Positions 12,537-24,000 of a stretch of 64,000 nucleotides of DNA are shown here, one piece after another. The notes beneath the pieces are model-generated. The model had not been told where the DNA came from. It searched no databases and worked only from the letters and a program-made list of their open reading frames with translations. This DNA comes from Alnus glutinosa (taxonomy: Eukaryota; Streptophyta; Magnoliopsida; Fagales; Betulaceae): positions 35,008,620 through 35,072,619 of the forward strand of contig NC_084887.1 of assembly GCF_958979055.1 (NCBI RefSeq), in the 5' to 3' direction. The position numbers and the translations under genes were made by a program. Each line of letters starts with the position of its first letter. Within the stretch, counting starts at the first letter, position 1.

Positions 12537-13080
12537 TGCATGGACCAGCAGCATCCAATTTGCCTGCAACAGTGCACCACATGGTTGGTTTCAATGTTAC
12601 AAATCTTGGAACATATTCCTGCTCATGAACACACTTTTTAGGTAGCTAGGGCCTAGGAGCCTAGGAAGATGCCCATGAAAAAGTAACAACAGGCTGAAAA
12701 ATAATATATAACTTCAAGGAAAAGTTCAATGATAAGACAATCCACATCTATGATATTGTTCCCAAATTACATATGTATTTCCTTACTGATATTCTACAAC
12801 TATAGCTCCTGGTTATTTCCAGTAGCAGAAGTCGATCTATATGCCTCACAATGGCCAGTGGGTACCAAAGAAGAAGAAAAGTTAATACCTTTTAGAGTTG
12901 CATCTAATCTGGCTTGGGTTGTTGCCTGCAAGAAATTTAGTTAGAGCTGCATGGCTTAATAAGGGCTGCAGATGCTTTTTCCAGGAACATACTTGACCCT
13001 ATAATTTGTGGATTGTGAAACTTTAGGTGGTGTAAGCCAAACAGGCATAAGTTTCTATAGTTCATATTGAGCTTCCCTCG
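12537..13080. other. Intergenic
   Basis: No recognisable gene. The open frame at 12729-12944 lacks any domain signature. Confidence 0.4.
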
Positions 13081-13363
13081 TGTTAGAATATAATAAAATG
13101 ATTAAATCCGCCCATTTTTATTAGTTTAACCTTTTGGGATAAATAATATTTTAGCATGGTACGTATCAAAGCCAGAAATCATGAGTTTGAATTCTAACTT
13201 CACAATTTACCTCTCATTTCAATTAAATATCTCACGTATTAGACCTCACCTTTTAAGGTGGCATTTCAGCCGACACATGAGAATGAGTGTTGGAATATAA
13301 TTAAATGATTAAATTTATCTCTTCCTATCAACTTAAGCTTTTGAGATAAGTAGTGACTTATCA
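13081..13363 (+). mobile_element. TRIM-like element with 76-bp terminal repeats
   Basis: Direct repeats of equal length lie at 13081-13156 and 13288-13363. Both begin TGTTRGAATATAAT-AAATGATTAAAT and end in CA. After the left repeat comes TGGTACGTATCAAAGCC, a disrupted primer-binding site related to TGGTATCAGAGCC. A clean target duplication was not found. Fragments of the same family lie in PIN introns (around 15845-16010 and 16865-17035) and near 47980-48150. Confidence 0.75.
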
Positions 13364-13989
13364 CCCGGCACCAAAGCATCACAAAAACAGAAAGGCAAAA
13401 GCTAAGACATTACATGTGGAATTCTTGGCAAGTCACTAGGAGAGACACACTCAACCGCTAATGAGACTCTGAAAGGATTTGTCAGTATCGTTTGTAAAAC
13501 AATCATGGGTTTTGTGCTTATCTTTTGATGATCAATCTTACTGATTGGATTGTCGATCTCATAGAAGATAGCTTGAAGAAAGGAAAACAACACTAGGTTT
13601 TCTAGGTGGAATTTCACATTTTTCAAAAGCAAATTCCCAAGAACACTTATTCTCACACTTTTGACCAAATTCAGCAGAAATTCTTCTGCACCACTGTTAT
13701 GAAGTCAGCACTGATTACTTCTCTTGCAATTCACTCTTTATTCCTTCCTACCGGCCACTTCAAAACCTCAAAAGAAAAATATAAATGCTATGAAAATCAT
13801 AAGTTAAACTACCTGGGTCGACAAAAACTTTCCAATACAATCAAGAAAGGGTGTAATGGTCATTGGCACCTACGAAATGGGCCAGTCAGACTAAATCATA
13901 TGAATAGATAAAATATATGCAGATCTTTTATGATTCAAACAAGCATACACTGTTTTTCCTGCAGGGTCAAAATGAGGAACCCAAAAATA

Positions 13990-14588
13990 AAATAGGTAAA
14001 AGTACAAGTAGCTTCCTCAAACTATTATCTTAGTGTCAATGTTCCCTAAACTACCAATTGTATCAATATTCCTTTCCTAAATTACTAAAAAATGTCAATG
14101 TTTCTCTTAATGACAAAAATACCCTTCATAAAATTATTAATTTAAAAAAAAAAAATTATTAAAAAAAAATCTAAAATTACACAAGGTTATACAAAAAACT
14201 AAAATAACAAATAACAAATAATTAAAAAACAAAAAAACAAAAAACTGGCTTTTTTTTTGTTTTGTTTTGTTTTGTTTCTTTTTTAACAATTTTTTTTTAT
14301 ATAATTTTCATTATTTTTTCGTTTGTTTTTTTTTAAAAAAAAAAATGTTTCTTTTTTCTTTTTTTAATTTTTTTTTCTTTATTTTTAGTTTTAGTTTTTT
14401 TTTATAAGAACATTTATGTCTTATTGAAATTATTTTAGGATTATTTTTGTCTTTTTGTTAGTATTAGGGAGGGACATTGACATTTTTTTGTAGTTTGAGG
14501 GGAGATATTGACACCAATGGTAATTTGGAGAGATTTTGACAATTGAATGGTAGTTTGAGGGGGTTATATGCATATTTTTTCAATAAAA
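13990..14588. mobile_element. Fold-back MITE family A, copy 1
   Basis: The left arm reads AAAAGTAC...CCTCAAACTA...TGTCAATGTTCCCTAAACTACCAATTG. The right arm is its reverse complement (...GTAGTTTGAGGGGG...). The middle is very AT-rich. The element matches copy 2 at 19030-19803 in arms and layout. It has no coding capacity. Confidence 0.85.
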
Positions 14589-15085
14589 TAAAATAAACTA
14601 TATGTAAAATTTTAAAGCCTAACCGAGGTTCAGAGTCATCATGGCTAGCCTATATATTTCTCTTTTGCCTGAAGAGCCACCAGTAAGCCGAAAGAACAAG
14701 AACACATGAGCATGGAATCAACCTTTTTGCTCATGGTGACAAAAATACCCTGATCTTTATATTCTATCACCGTGTCCATCACTAAAACTTAGCAATCAGA
14801 TCGAACAGGCAAAGAAATATATACCAAAAGCAGATTTGTATACATCACAAATTTATACGCAACATTTTTAAAGTAACCTATGTAAAAAGGCAATAACTGT
14901 GCTCGCATCCTGACACAAACAATGACAGCTTGAGGGCATTCTCAGAGAGGAGGCTTCTACTAAAAGAGGAATTCCCCCCCCCCCACCTTAACTTTTCATG
15001 GTTTAACAAAGCAGCCAAGATTGCATAAACCAGCTATGATACCAAGAATTCTGATATTTTTTCAATCCTACAACTACTAACCATC
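14589..15085. promoter_or_regulatory. Region upstream of PIN8-like gene
   Basis: Non-coding sequence containing a 10-base C run near 14977. The promoter and leader of the PIN gene should lie here, but I cannot assign a TATA box with confidence. Confidence 0.35.
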
Positions 15086-17329
15086 ATGATCACCCTAGCT
15101 GATGTCTATCATGTTTTGGCAGCCACAGTCCCATTATATGTTGTGATGATTGTAGCCTACGTCTCAGTAAAATGGTGGAAGCTTTTCACACCAGATCAAT
15201 GTTCAGGCATAAACATGTTTGTGGCAAAATACTCGATTCCACTGCTGTCGTTCCAAGTGATCTCTGACAACAACCCCTACAAAATGAACCTGAAACTAAT
15301 ATTTGCTGACTTCATGCAGAAACTACTTGCCATTTCTTTATTGACAGCAATTACTAAAGTCTGCTCCTGGGGAGACTTGAATTCGATCATTACTGGTATC
15401 TCCCTGTCAACACTGCCTAACACATTGATCCTGGGACTTCCACTGTTGAAAGCCATGTATGGTGAAGAAGCAGCTAAGCTCCTTGCCCAGATAGTTGTCT
15501 TGCAAAGCCTCGTTTGGTACAATCTACTATTGTTTCTGTTTGAGCTCAGTGCCGCGAAGGCAGCCCTCATCACACCACCATTAGAAGCCACAGGTAGGTG
15601 TTCAGAATTTTCACTTAAAAGGTTACCGATTCAAAGCATCATTTGTGTAGAAGAAATGTAAATAACTTTAATAGCATTAAACCCGCTTGCCTGAATTCCA
15701 TTTGAACTCCCTAAACATTAACAGGAGAACCATTTTCAATCACGTTCAGTCAACTTAATTTAAACACCTCAAGATAAATCACATTTGCCCCGTAGAAATT
15801 CCAGTTTCTCTATTTCTTCTTTTCGGTTAACTCTACAGTTCACCTCCTATTTCAATTAAATATTTCACGTGTTGTCCTTCACTTATTAAAAGAAAATTGG
15901 AACTCACACGTGAGGAAAAATGTTAAGATATTTGATTGAATGATTGAATTTACCATTTTCTATCGGCTTAAGCTTTTGAGAAAAGCTGTGACGTTGCCTG
16001 TGCATCAGGTCTGCATCTGGTATAAAACCAGTAATACATATATACTTCAGAATGAAATTTAACATATAACATAATAATGCATATATTTCACGTCTTGGTT
16101 TTCGCTTTTGCTTATATAAATTCACATTAGTAAAACTGTATTGTTTGCGTACTGTTTAAAGTAGCAACAGAAGCCCCCCAAGAGGCACAGACAAAAGAGG
16201 AAGAGGAGGAACTGAGAACCAGAAGTACAAAGAAAATCAAAACCATGCTCCTTCTTCTAACAGTGGGGAAGAAGCTTTTAAGAAACCCCAATACTCATGC
16301 TACTTTCCTGGGTCTTATTTGGGCAAGCATACACTACAAGTAAGCCTAAGGCAACCTCATTATAGATTCCACTTGAGACAGATTGTTGACAAAGTACTTA
16401 AGTCTCAGAAAGAGCAATTTTTTGCAGGTGGGGAGTAAAAATGCCAGAAATCGTCAAACAATCAATACTGATAATTTCAAATGGGGGACTTGGCATGGCA
16501 ATGTTCAGCTTAGGTTTGAGTAAACATATATGATTACATACCATAAAAACTTTAACAAGAACCCTAATAGAATCATTCAACTTTTGCAATTGGATTTCTT
16601 AACAGGTCTTTTCATGGCATCACGAGTTAGCATAATAGCATGCGGGACCCGGATGGCATTTGTAGCCATGGCAATGAAGTTCCTAATGGGGCCTGCCCTA
16701 ATGGCACTGTCTTCAACTGCCACTGGACTAAAGGGCAGAGTCTTCAGAGAGGCTATTGTGCAGGTTCATATAATTTGTTTACTTGTTAAATCGTCAATTC
16801 TCCCCAAAAGTTTAAGTTGATAGGAAACGGTTTATTTAATAATTTAGTCAACATTCACATTTTTTTTAATAAGTGACGCCTAACACGTGAAATATTTAAT
16901 TAAAATGGGAAGAAAATAACAAAAACAAGGTTTGAACTTGGTTTGAACTTAGTTTGAACTCAGAACTCTTACTTTGATATTATGTCAAATTATCACTTAT
17001 CTCAAAACTCAAAAGCTTAAGCCAATAGGAAATAGCTAACATACTCAAAGCATACAATATTCAGCATAGAGGTTAAATAATTTTTATTGTATACTGCAGG
17101 CAGCTCTTCCCCAAGGAATTGTTCCATTTGTTTTTGCCAAGGAGTATAACATACATCCAGACATATTGAGCACCGGGTAATTAATGCTTCAGTGCATCTC
17201 GAATTTAAAACTCTGCATATGCTTCAACTGCAACCTGAGATCTGTTCTTGTTCTGCTTGCAGGGTAATTTTTGGGATTCTCATTTCCATGCCAATAGCTT
17301 TAGCCTACTACTTTCTGCTAGCATTGTAG
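15086..17329 (+). CDS. PIN8: Short PIN auxin efflux/transport protein, PIN8-like
   Basis: Membrane carrier of the auxin efflux carrier family; short PINs sit mainly in the endoplasmic reticulum and tune internal auxin balance. Six exons, 15086-15593, 16162-16339, 16428-16513, 16606-16763, 17100-17176 and 17263-17329, give 357 residues. The N-terminal helical bundle ([17 protein letters not shown] to [10 protein letters not shown]) is followed by a hydrophilic loop of only about 35-40 residues ([14 protein letters not shown]...), not the 300-residue loop of plasma-membrane PINs. Five C-terminal helices follow, ending [19 protein letters not shown]. Family motifs are [25 protein letters not shown] and [27 protein letters not shown]8 is preferred over PIN5 because of the IPLLSFQ/NNPYKMN region and because Arabidopsis PIN8 (At5g15100) also lies between a VDAC and a pectate lyase. 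The exon 2 acceptor has a second in-frame AG three bases later. Confidence 0.93.
15845..16010 (+). mobile_element. TRIM-like fragment in PIN intron 1
   Basis: Contains ATTTCAATTAAATATTTCACG and GATTGAATTTACC-TTTCTATCGGCTTAAGCTTTTGAGA, the internal and terminal-repeat words of the element at 13081-13363. Only one end is recognisable, so it is a fragment. Confidence 0.6.
16865..17035 (-). mobile_element. TRIM-like fragment in PIN intron 4, reverse orientation
   Basis: On the minus strand this reads TATTGGCTTAAGCTTTTGAG...GATAAGTG, then a TTGAATTC-type region and an ATTTAATTAAA block. It is the same family as 13081-13363 inserted in the opposite direction. It also carries a small triplication of GGTTTGAACTT near 16930-16960. 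Confidence 0.6.
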
Positions 17330-18123
17330 AGTGCTATATATATAACCAGGAATTTCTGTGACATGTTTTTAAGCAGGAAACCATCAATTGTTAAAGATGG
17401 ATTGCACAAGTTTATTCAATTTATTTAAGTTCATGTGACATGTGACATGACTATTTCACCCAAGAACAGATAAATGTATTTATTAAGAAATTATCAACCT
17501 AATGCATGAAGAACGAAATAACAGTTACATGTAATTTTATATATATCCCCACTTGAGATTGAGAAATTATGGGAATTTTGGAGCAGGAGGAAGTTGGTGG
17601 ATTAGTTTACCTTATTTTGAAATTATAAAAAATAAAAAGATTATGGCGAAGCTTATATCCATTGTAAGAAAATGTCCAATAGGGCTACGTTTTAATTTTG
17701 TTTACATTTTTTTTTCATTTGTATTATAAAAGCCGTGTTTATAGAGACGATATTGTATTATCAAAGCATAAGTGTACTATAATATGGTACGTAAAAGATA
17801 TTAAGTAATACTACATACAATCTCACTTTTTCACACTTATTTTTACATACTCTTTAATAGTTTTTAAAATCATCATTAGATTTGACACGAATCCTTTTAA
17901 ATTCAAGCCATTGGATGAAGGCCTCAAACTAGTTTGGAAGGAGTTGGGCCTTGGTCAATGCATGCCAGCATGGCCATGTTCATGATGGGCCGCTTAGAAA
18001 ATGAGTTGGAATTTGTCCGAGCCCATATCATGATAAGATTAGAATATTATTAATGATTTTGGTTTATTGTTAGCATTGAATTTCCTTATTTCCCATAGTT
18101 TTCCAATTTTTGGAAATTTTCCC

Positions 18124-18181
<58 letters not shown>

Positions 18182-18223
18182 AGATACTTGAAAGGAAATT
18201 ACAAACTAAAGCCATAAAAAAAA
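17330..18223. other. Intergenic, PIN 3' side
   Basis: PIN 3' untranslated region, then AT-rich sequence. A poly-T run of about 48 bases (18130-18177) directly precedes the fold-back cluster. No gene recognised. Confidence 0.5.
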
Positions 18224-18646
18224 TTGGGTAAATGTATAATAAATATCTGAGTCGATGCGTGATTTGAAAATACCCCCTTATTTTTTAACATTAATTCTTT
18301 AACTTTTTCTCGTTTTTGAATTGGGTCATTACGTCACTTTTCCATCCAATTTTGCAAACTTTGTTAGTGCCATGTATCTATTTTTGTCACATTACCTTAA
18401 AATATTATTTTTTTAATAATTTTATTTTTTAAAAAAATATAATAATTAAAATAAAATATTTTAAGGTGATGTGGCGAAAAATAGACACGTGGCACTAATA
18501 GAGTTTTTAAAATTGGATGGAAAAGTGACGGAAGGGTCCAATTCAAAAACGCAAAAAAAGTTAAGGAATTAATGTTAAAAATTAAAAAATTAGGAAGCAT
18601 TTTCAAATCGCGAGTCGACTCAGAGATTTGTTATACATTTATCCTA
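18224..18646. mobile_element. Fold-back MITE family B
   Basis: Long inverted repeat. The left arm (GGGTAAATGTATAATAAATATCTGAGTCGA...) pairs with the right arm (...CTCAGAGATTTGTTATACATTTATCC) over about 190 bp per side, with an AT-rich loop near 18405-18440. No coding capacity. Confidence 0.85.
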
Positions 18647-18803
18647 AAAAAAAAATATATGATTTAAGAGAAAATAGAAACAACCAAAACAAGAAAGCAG
18701 AAAACGTCTAAAACAAAACAACAAACAGACAAAAACAAACTATACATAACAACAGTAGAAAACTAAAAAGGAGGGTCCTTGCCGCTTTGCATTAGTTAGA
18801 CTT

Positions 18804-19006
18804 TCTATAGAGAGAAATGATCCCTACACTCATTTCTTACAACAGTCCCACAACAAGCTGATGTGGCTGGTAATATTTTATTACTTTTTTTGTTTTGTTT
18901 TGTTTTGTTTTCTTTTTGTAAAAAAATAATAAAATACTACCAGCCACGTCAGCTTGTTGTGGGGCTGTTGTGAGAAATGAGTGTAGGGATCATTTCTCTT
19001 CTATAG
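18804..19006. mobile_element. Intact MITE with 7-bp target duplication (family C)
   Basis: Element 18811-18999 (189 bp). Both ends are AGAGAAATGATCCCTACACT as inverted repeats, and the arms pair for about 70 bp with few mismatches. It is flanked by the duplication TCTATAG (18804-18810 and 19000-19006). The loop is T-rich. Confidence 0.88.
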
Positions 19007-19029
19007 ATGAGAAATTTCCATGTTTAATT

Positions 19030-19803
19030 TAAGAGAAAAGTACACATAACTCCCTCAAACTACCACTCAATTGTCAATGTACCCTCCAAACTACCAATTG
19101 TGTCAATGTTCCCCCTTAAATTACCAAAAAATGTCAATGTCCCCCCTAAGACTAACAAAAAGACAAAAATGACCTTAATTTTTTTTTCGAATAAGACAAA
19201 AATGTCCTCATAAATTCAAAAAATTAAAATTAAAAATTAAAAATTAAAAAATTAAAAATTAAAAATTAAAAAAAAAAATTAAAAAAAAACAATGAAAAAG
19301 GAACAATTTTTTTTTTAAAAAAAAAGCAAACAAAAAATAACTGAAATTTATTTTTTAAAAAAATAAAAAATAAAACAAATGAAAAAAAGAAAAAGAAAAG
19401 CCAATTTTTATTAAATTAAAAAACGAAAAAAGAACAATTTTTTTTAAATAAAAAAAAACGAAAAAACAAAAAATAACAGAAATTTATTTATTTATTTTAA
19501 AAATAAAACAAATTAAAAAAAAAACCAGTTTTTATTAAAATAAAAAAAAAAGGAAAAAAGAACAATTTTTTTAAAAATAAAAAATAAATAACAGTTTAAA
19601 TTTTTTATTATTTTTTGGAAGAAATTTTTGTTATTTTAGTTTTATTTTATTTTAATAATTTTATAAAGGGCATTTTTGTCATTAGGGAGACATTGACTTA
19701 TTTTGGTAGTTTAGGGGGGGGGACATTGACACAATTGGTAGTTTAGGAGGTACATTAACAATGAAGTGATGGTTTGATGAGGTTATACGTACTTTTCCCT
19801 TAA
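19030..19803. mobile_element. Fold-back MITE family A, copy 2
   Basis: Arms begin TTAAG-G-AAAAGTAC at both ends and contain CTACCAATTGTGTCAATG. The interior is a long A-rich low-complexity stretch that itself tends to be self-complementary. Same family as 13990-14588, about 170 bp longer, mostly through expansion of the A-rich centre. Confidence 0.88.
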
Positions 19804-20981
19804 TTTAATTATAGCAACTAATTAGTTTTTTTCTAGTTACAATTTACAAAGCTTAAAAAAGAGTGCTGAATGCAATGAAAAAAACAACTTTGAGAATAAA
19901 CTATTAAAATATTGAGTATTAAAATATGTTGCTTCTATTTCTTTATGCTGCGTCAGAATGTCTACGCGTATACCATGCGTGATAGCACGTGTAGACTCTT
20001 ACCAAAGGCAACACATGATCTGGTTGGACTTGGATCACGGGTTGGATTGATGTTTGTGCCATAGTGGGTCGGATCTAAACACTTTGCCTGGGCAAAGCAA
20101 GTGGTATAGGAAACGGGTCGAATAAGCATCGACCCATGCAGCGCATGAGACACGTCACACATTCTAGACAACGTAAGCAGTGGCAATACGTGGCCCCTAC
20201 AGCTCCTACTACGCATATCACATATGAGCTTGTGGCTATCCCTATACGACGTGGCTTCAGGGATTCGTGAAATGCATGAGGAAATAGAAATGCTATATAT
20301 CCAACTAATTAACTGAAACTGAAACGGAAACGGAAAATCGTTTGAAATGTTTGTTAATTTGAACAGTTCGTTTAATATTAAAGAAATCAAATTCAATCAA
20401 AAAGAAACCCAAAAATAAAGAAAAATATATTTTTGCTTTTGAATTTAATTTTTTTAACATTAAAAGGAGGAGACCCCTCTGTAGCATCTCTCTTTTTTCA
20501 ATTTTTTTAATAAAATAAATTATTATTATTATTATTTTAATTTGATGTGGGAAAAAAAATGCTATGCGCCCTAGTAGCCGTCACGGACGGACGAAAAACA
20601 CATAGAAGGAGACAATTAAAAATGCTGCAAAAAACTGAAGGTTTCAATTTTAAGATTTAAAAACAGAAAGAGTGAACTGTAAATGTGTGTTCACTCCTGA
20701 ATTAATTTTATATTTATCAATAAGAAAACAACTAATACAATTTTATTTCAAGGAGAATGTAATTTTGTCAGCAAAGGAACGAGCGGTTCATCACGGTTTG
20801 AATATCTTTTTAAATTAATTCGCCTTGGCTCTCACGTAATGACCTAACCAAAACCCCGAAATCAGCGAAAATCGTGAATCGACGGTCCAAACATCCCCAA
20901 ATACCTTTAAACCCAGATCCAACGGCCAATGTAAGCCCTCCCCGGAAATGAAAGCCGAGACTGAAAAAAGGGTTTTCTCGG
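19804..20981. other. Intergenic, VDAC upstream region
   Basis: Non-coding sequence between the fold-back cluster and the VDAC core promoter. A G-box-like CACGTG core occurs near 19987. The reverse open frame at 19962-20396 has no recognisable domain and is treated as chance. Confidence 0.45.
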
Positions 20982-20993
20982 TTTATATATATA
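20982..20993 (+). promoter_or_regulatory. Probable TATA box of VDAC
   Basis: TTTATATATATA lies about 105 bp before the VDAC start codon. It is followed by a pyrimidine-rich stretch (around 21010-21025) suitable for transcription initiation. Confidence 0.6.
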
Positions 20994-21098
20994 ATGGTCC
21001 CCAAACCCTACCATTTCTTCCTTCGAGAGCGAGTATCGATTCCATTTTTTCGCTGAGTTTCGTTTTTGTGTCTTTCGGATCTCCATTTTCGCACAACC

Positions 21099-24000
21099 AT
21101 GGGCAAGGGTCCTGGCCTCTACTCTGACATCGGCAAGAAAGCCAGAGGTATTTCACTGTGAATCATTTGTGTGTATATGTAATGTTAGGGTTTTGTGGTT
21201 TAATTTGAGGTTTTAAATTTTGTTTTGGTTATATTTTGTTTGGGTTTAGATCTTCTGTACAAGGATTACCAGAGCGACCACAAGTTCACCATCACTACCT
21301 ATTCTTCCACTGGAGTTGTAAGTTGTTCTGTTTTCTCTAAGAAGATATGTGATTATCATGTTAGGGGTTTAGGGTTTTGCATATTTATATATTTGTTGAT
21401 GTTTCTGTAATTATACAACCTTTTGTATTGGTGAGTGTGTGATCAGGCATGTAATTATAGATTTGACATCAATGCGTCATTTGAATTACTAAATGGCTTG
21501 GTGCAAAGAGATATGCTCTTTATTATTGTGTTAGTGCTGGATTCTGTTATTTAATCTTTTTGTGGGTTTTCGGGTTGGATAGCAGGTCAGTCTAGGTTTG
21601 TTTATGTGGACCATGTTCTGATGGTCTGAAAGTCATTATGGCGGCACATTGAATTTATTTTTGTATCTATAAAATTTCCTTACCTTTTGGCTTTATGTCT
21701 TTTTGACATGCCACTGAAACATGATCAGCGACTTAGCATTTATGATTGTTTTACTATGTTCAGATTTTTTTTTATTTTTTTTTTTCAAAATTTTATTCAC
21801 ACTGAGAGACATGTAATATGTTAGGATGAGTTGAGGAGCAGTTTATTTTTCCCACATTAATAGGCATCCATCGTGGCTATGTGGCTTTGATCATCCTAAC
21901 CTGGGTTATCATTATTATGTATAATGTCTTTTTAAGCAGTTTGTGTCAGGATTATAATCGTGTATTAATGTTTCCCTGTCTTTATTACTTCAGGCTATCA
22001 CTTCATCAGGAACAAAGAAAGGAGAGCTGTTTTTGGCTGATGTTAACACCCAACTGAAGAACAAAAACATAACAACCGACATCAAAGTGGACACAAGCTC
22101 CAATGTGAGCTCTAGTTTCCTATTCAGTTACATTTTCCTTTCTATTTCCCTTCTTTCATGCTTACATTGTCCCTACCTTGTGATTGCATCTGTATTGACG
22201 GCAGAAACCAAATGCTGAATCAGTATCTTTTTATTGGTGACCTTGTTTTTTTGGTTATATGTTTGTCCTCCTTGTGTGCCGATAGTATGTATTGTTATCG
22301 TACTCTATCTCTTTGGCAGTTGAACTAAAAGATAGTTGAATTGAAGCTACTGATTTTAAATCATGTTGGCTATGGCCCTGCATAGAAATGTGTTTAGTTC
22401 TAACTTCAATCTATGGAGAACTGAAAGATGCCCAAACAATCCTCCTCATAAACTTGTTCCTTGTATGCTGTTATCTTTGGAGTCATAGTGGTTGAAATGA
22501 TTATTGTGGTTGATCAGCTTAAGAACTGAAATTGTTTGTTTTATCAAGACATAATACATATATACACAGACAGACACACATATATACAAGAAATGGTAAT
22601 GTTTTTAACCTTAAATCTTTTAAGCATGCATGTTCGATAGGGATTGAGTTAATAGTCTTTCTAAATCCTTTTATTGTGTTACTGACATACTTGTATTGTT
22701 ATCAGCTCTTCACAACTATCACGGTTGATCAACCTGCCCCTGGTCTGAAGGCAATATTTAGCTTCAGGGTTCCTGATCAAAGGTCTGGCAAGGTAAGCTT
22801 TTTAATATCCAGTTTTTGTGTGATGAAACTTTATCTTATTGTTACCAGGAAAAAGGGGATTCTGCATCTAATTGTTTCTGAATTATCAAATCGTAATTTT
22901 TCTTATGAGTTGGAGAACATTTAACATGCTCTAACACAGATACAAGCAGTAAAATTGTTGTTTGATTCTATTTTTTTTTTTAATTGTAAAACAGGTGGAA
23001 CTCCAGTATTTGCATGACTATGCGGGGATAAGCACTAGCGTTGGGCTGACTGCAAACCCTGTTGTTAACTTCTCAGGTGTTATAGGAACTAATATTGTTG
23101 CACTTGGTACGGATCTCTCATTTGACTCCAAGACTGGTAATTTCACAAAGTGCAATGCTGGATTGAGCTTCTCCAATGCGGACTTAATTGCATCGTTGAC
23201 CCTGTGAGTGATTCTTTTTGTGAGTAGTGTGCAGAAAAGAAAAAGAAAAAAAGAATTATTTTCCCCTTTTTGAATTTATTTTTTATATATGTTTACATCA
23301 TCATAACCACACCATCATGGGCATAATCATTATGATTAGTAGTAACAGCTCTGTGATTACTTTTTAATGGTATAGATCTTACACGTTTGTAGATTTTTTA
23401 TTTATTGGGCTTTGGGGAAGGGTGGTTCTTTTCAATTCTTCCAGTGTACTTTGTTGTCCTTGAGCTGTCACAGTTATGTGAACAAGAGCTAAGATAGCAT
23501 TTCTTGAGTGCAACTTCTGTCAGGTTGGGGCAAAAAACCCTTGTTTTTTGCCCTCCAATGACAGATTAACACATTAGCCTAGAACAAAAAATGCATATGT
23601 TGTAAAAACACTGGATCTAAATTTCCTTCTTTAACACTTTTAGTCTGAAAAAAAATAACAGAAAAAAAAAAACCCTCCTACCACCAACCTTCGACGCCGC
23701 CGTTTCCGCCGCTCCTCCCACCGACTAGATTCGGCCAACAGCACTACACAACCTCCGATCGACAGCCGACCAACCCAACAGAACTGCCAAACACTAGATC
23801 CCAATAACCACACCACAGATCGCCCAAAAATCAGCCGGAAACGCTCCTGTCAACCACAGATCGCCGGAGAGCACGATGAATAGCCCACACGGGCGGTTTG
23901 AGTTATCCATCTGCAAGTATTTGTGCAACAAGTTTCCGGGTTCTAAACAAAGTTATCCATTTGCTTTGCGATTTGTAAATTTTGTTTCTTTTTTCAAACA

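Noticed and set aside
19962-20396. 144-codon reverse open frame upstream of VDAC
   Set aside because: No recognisable domain, no neighbouring exons, and it lies in a likely promoter region.
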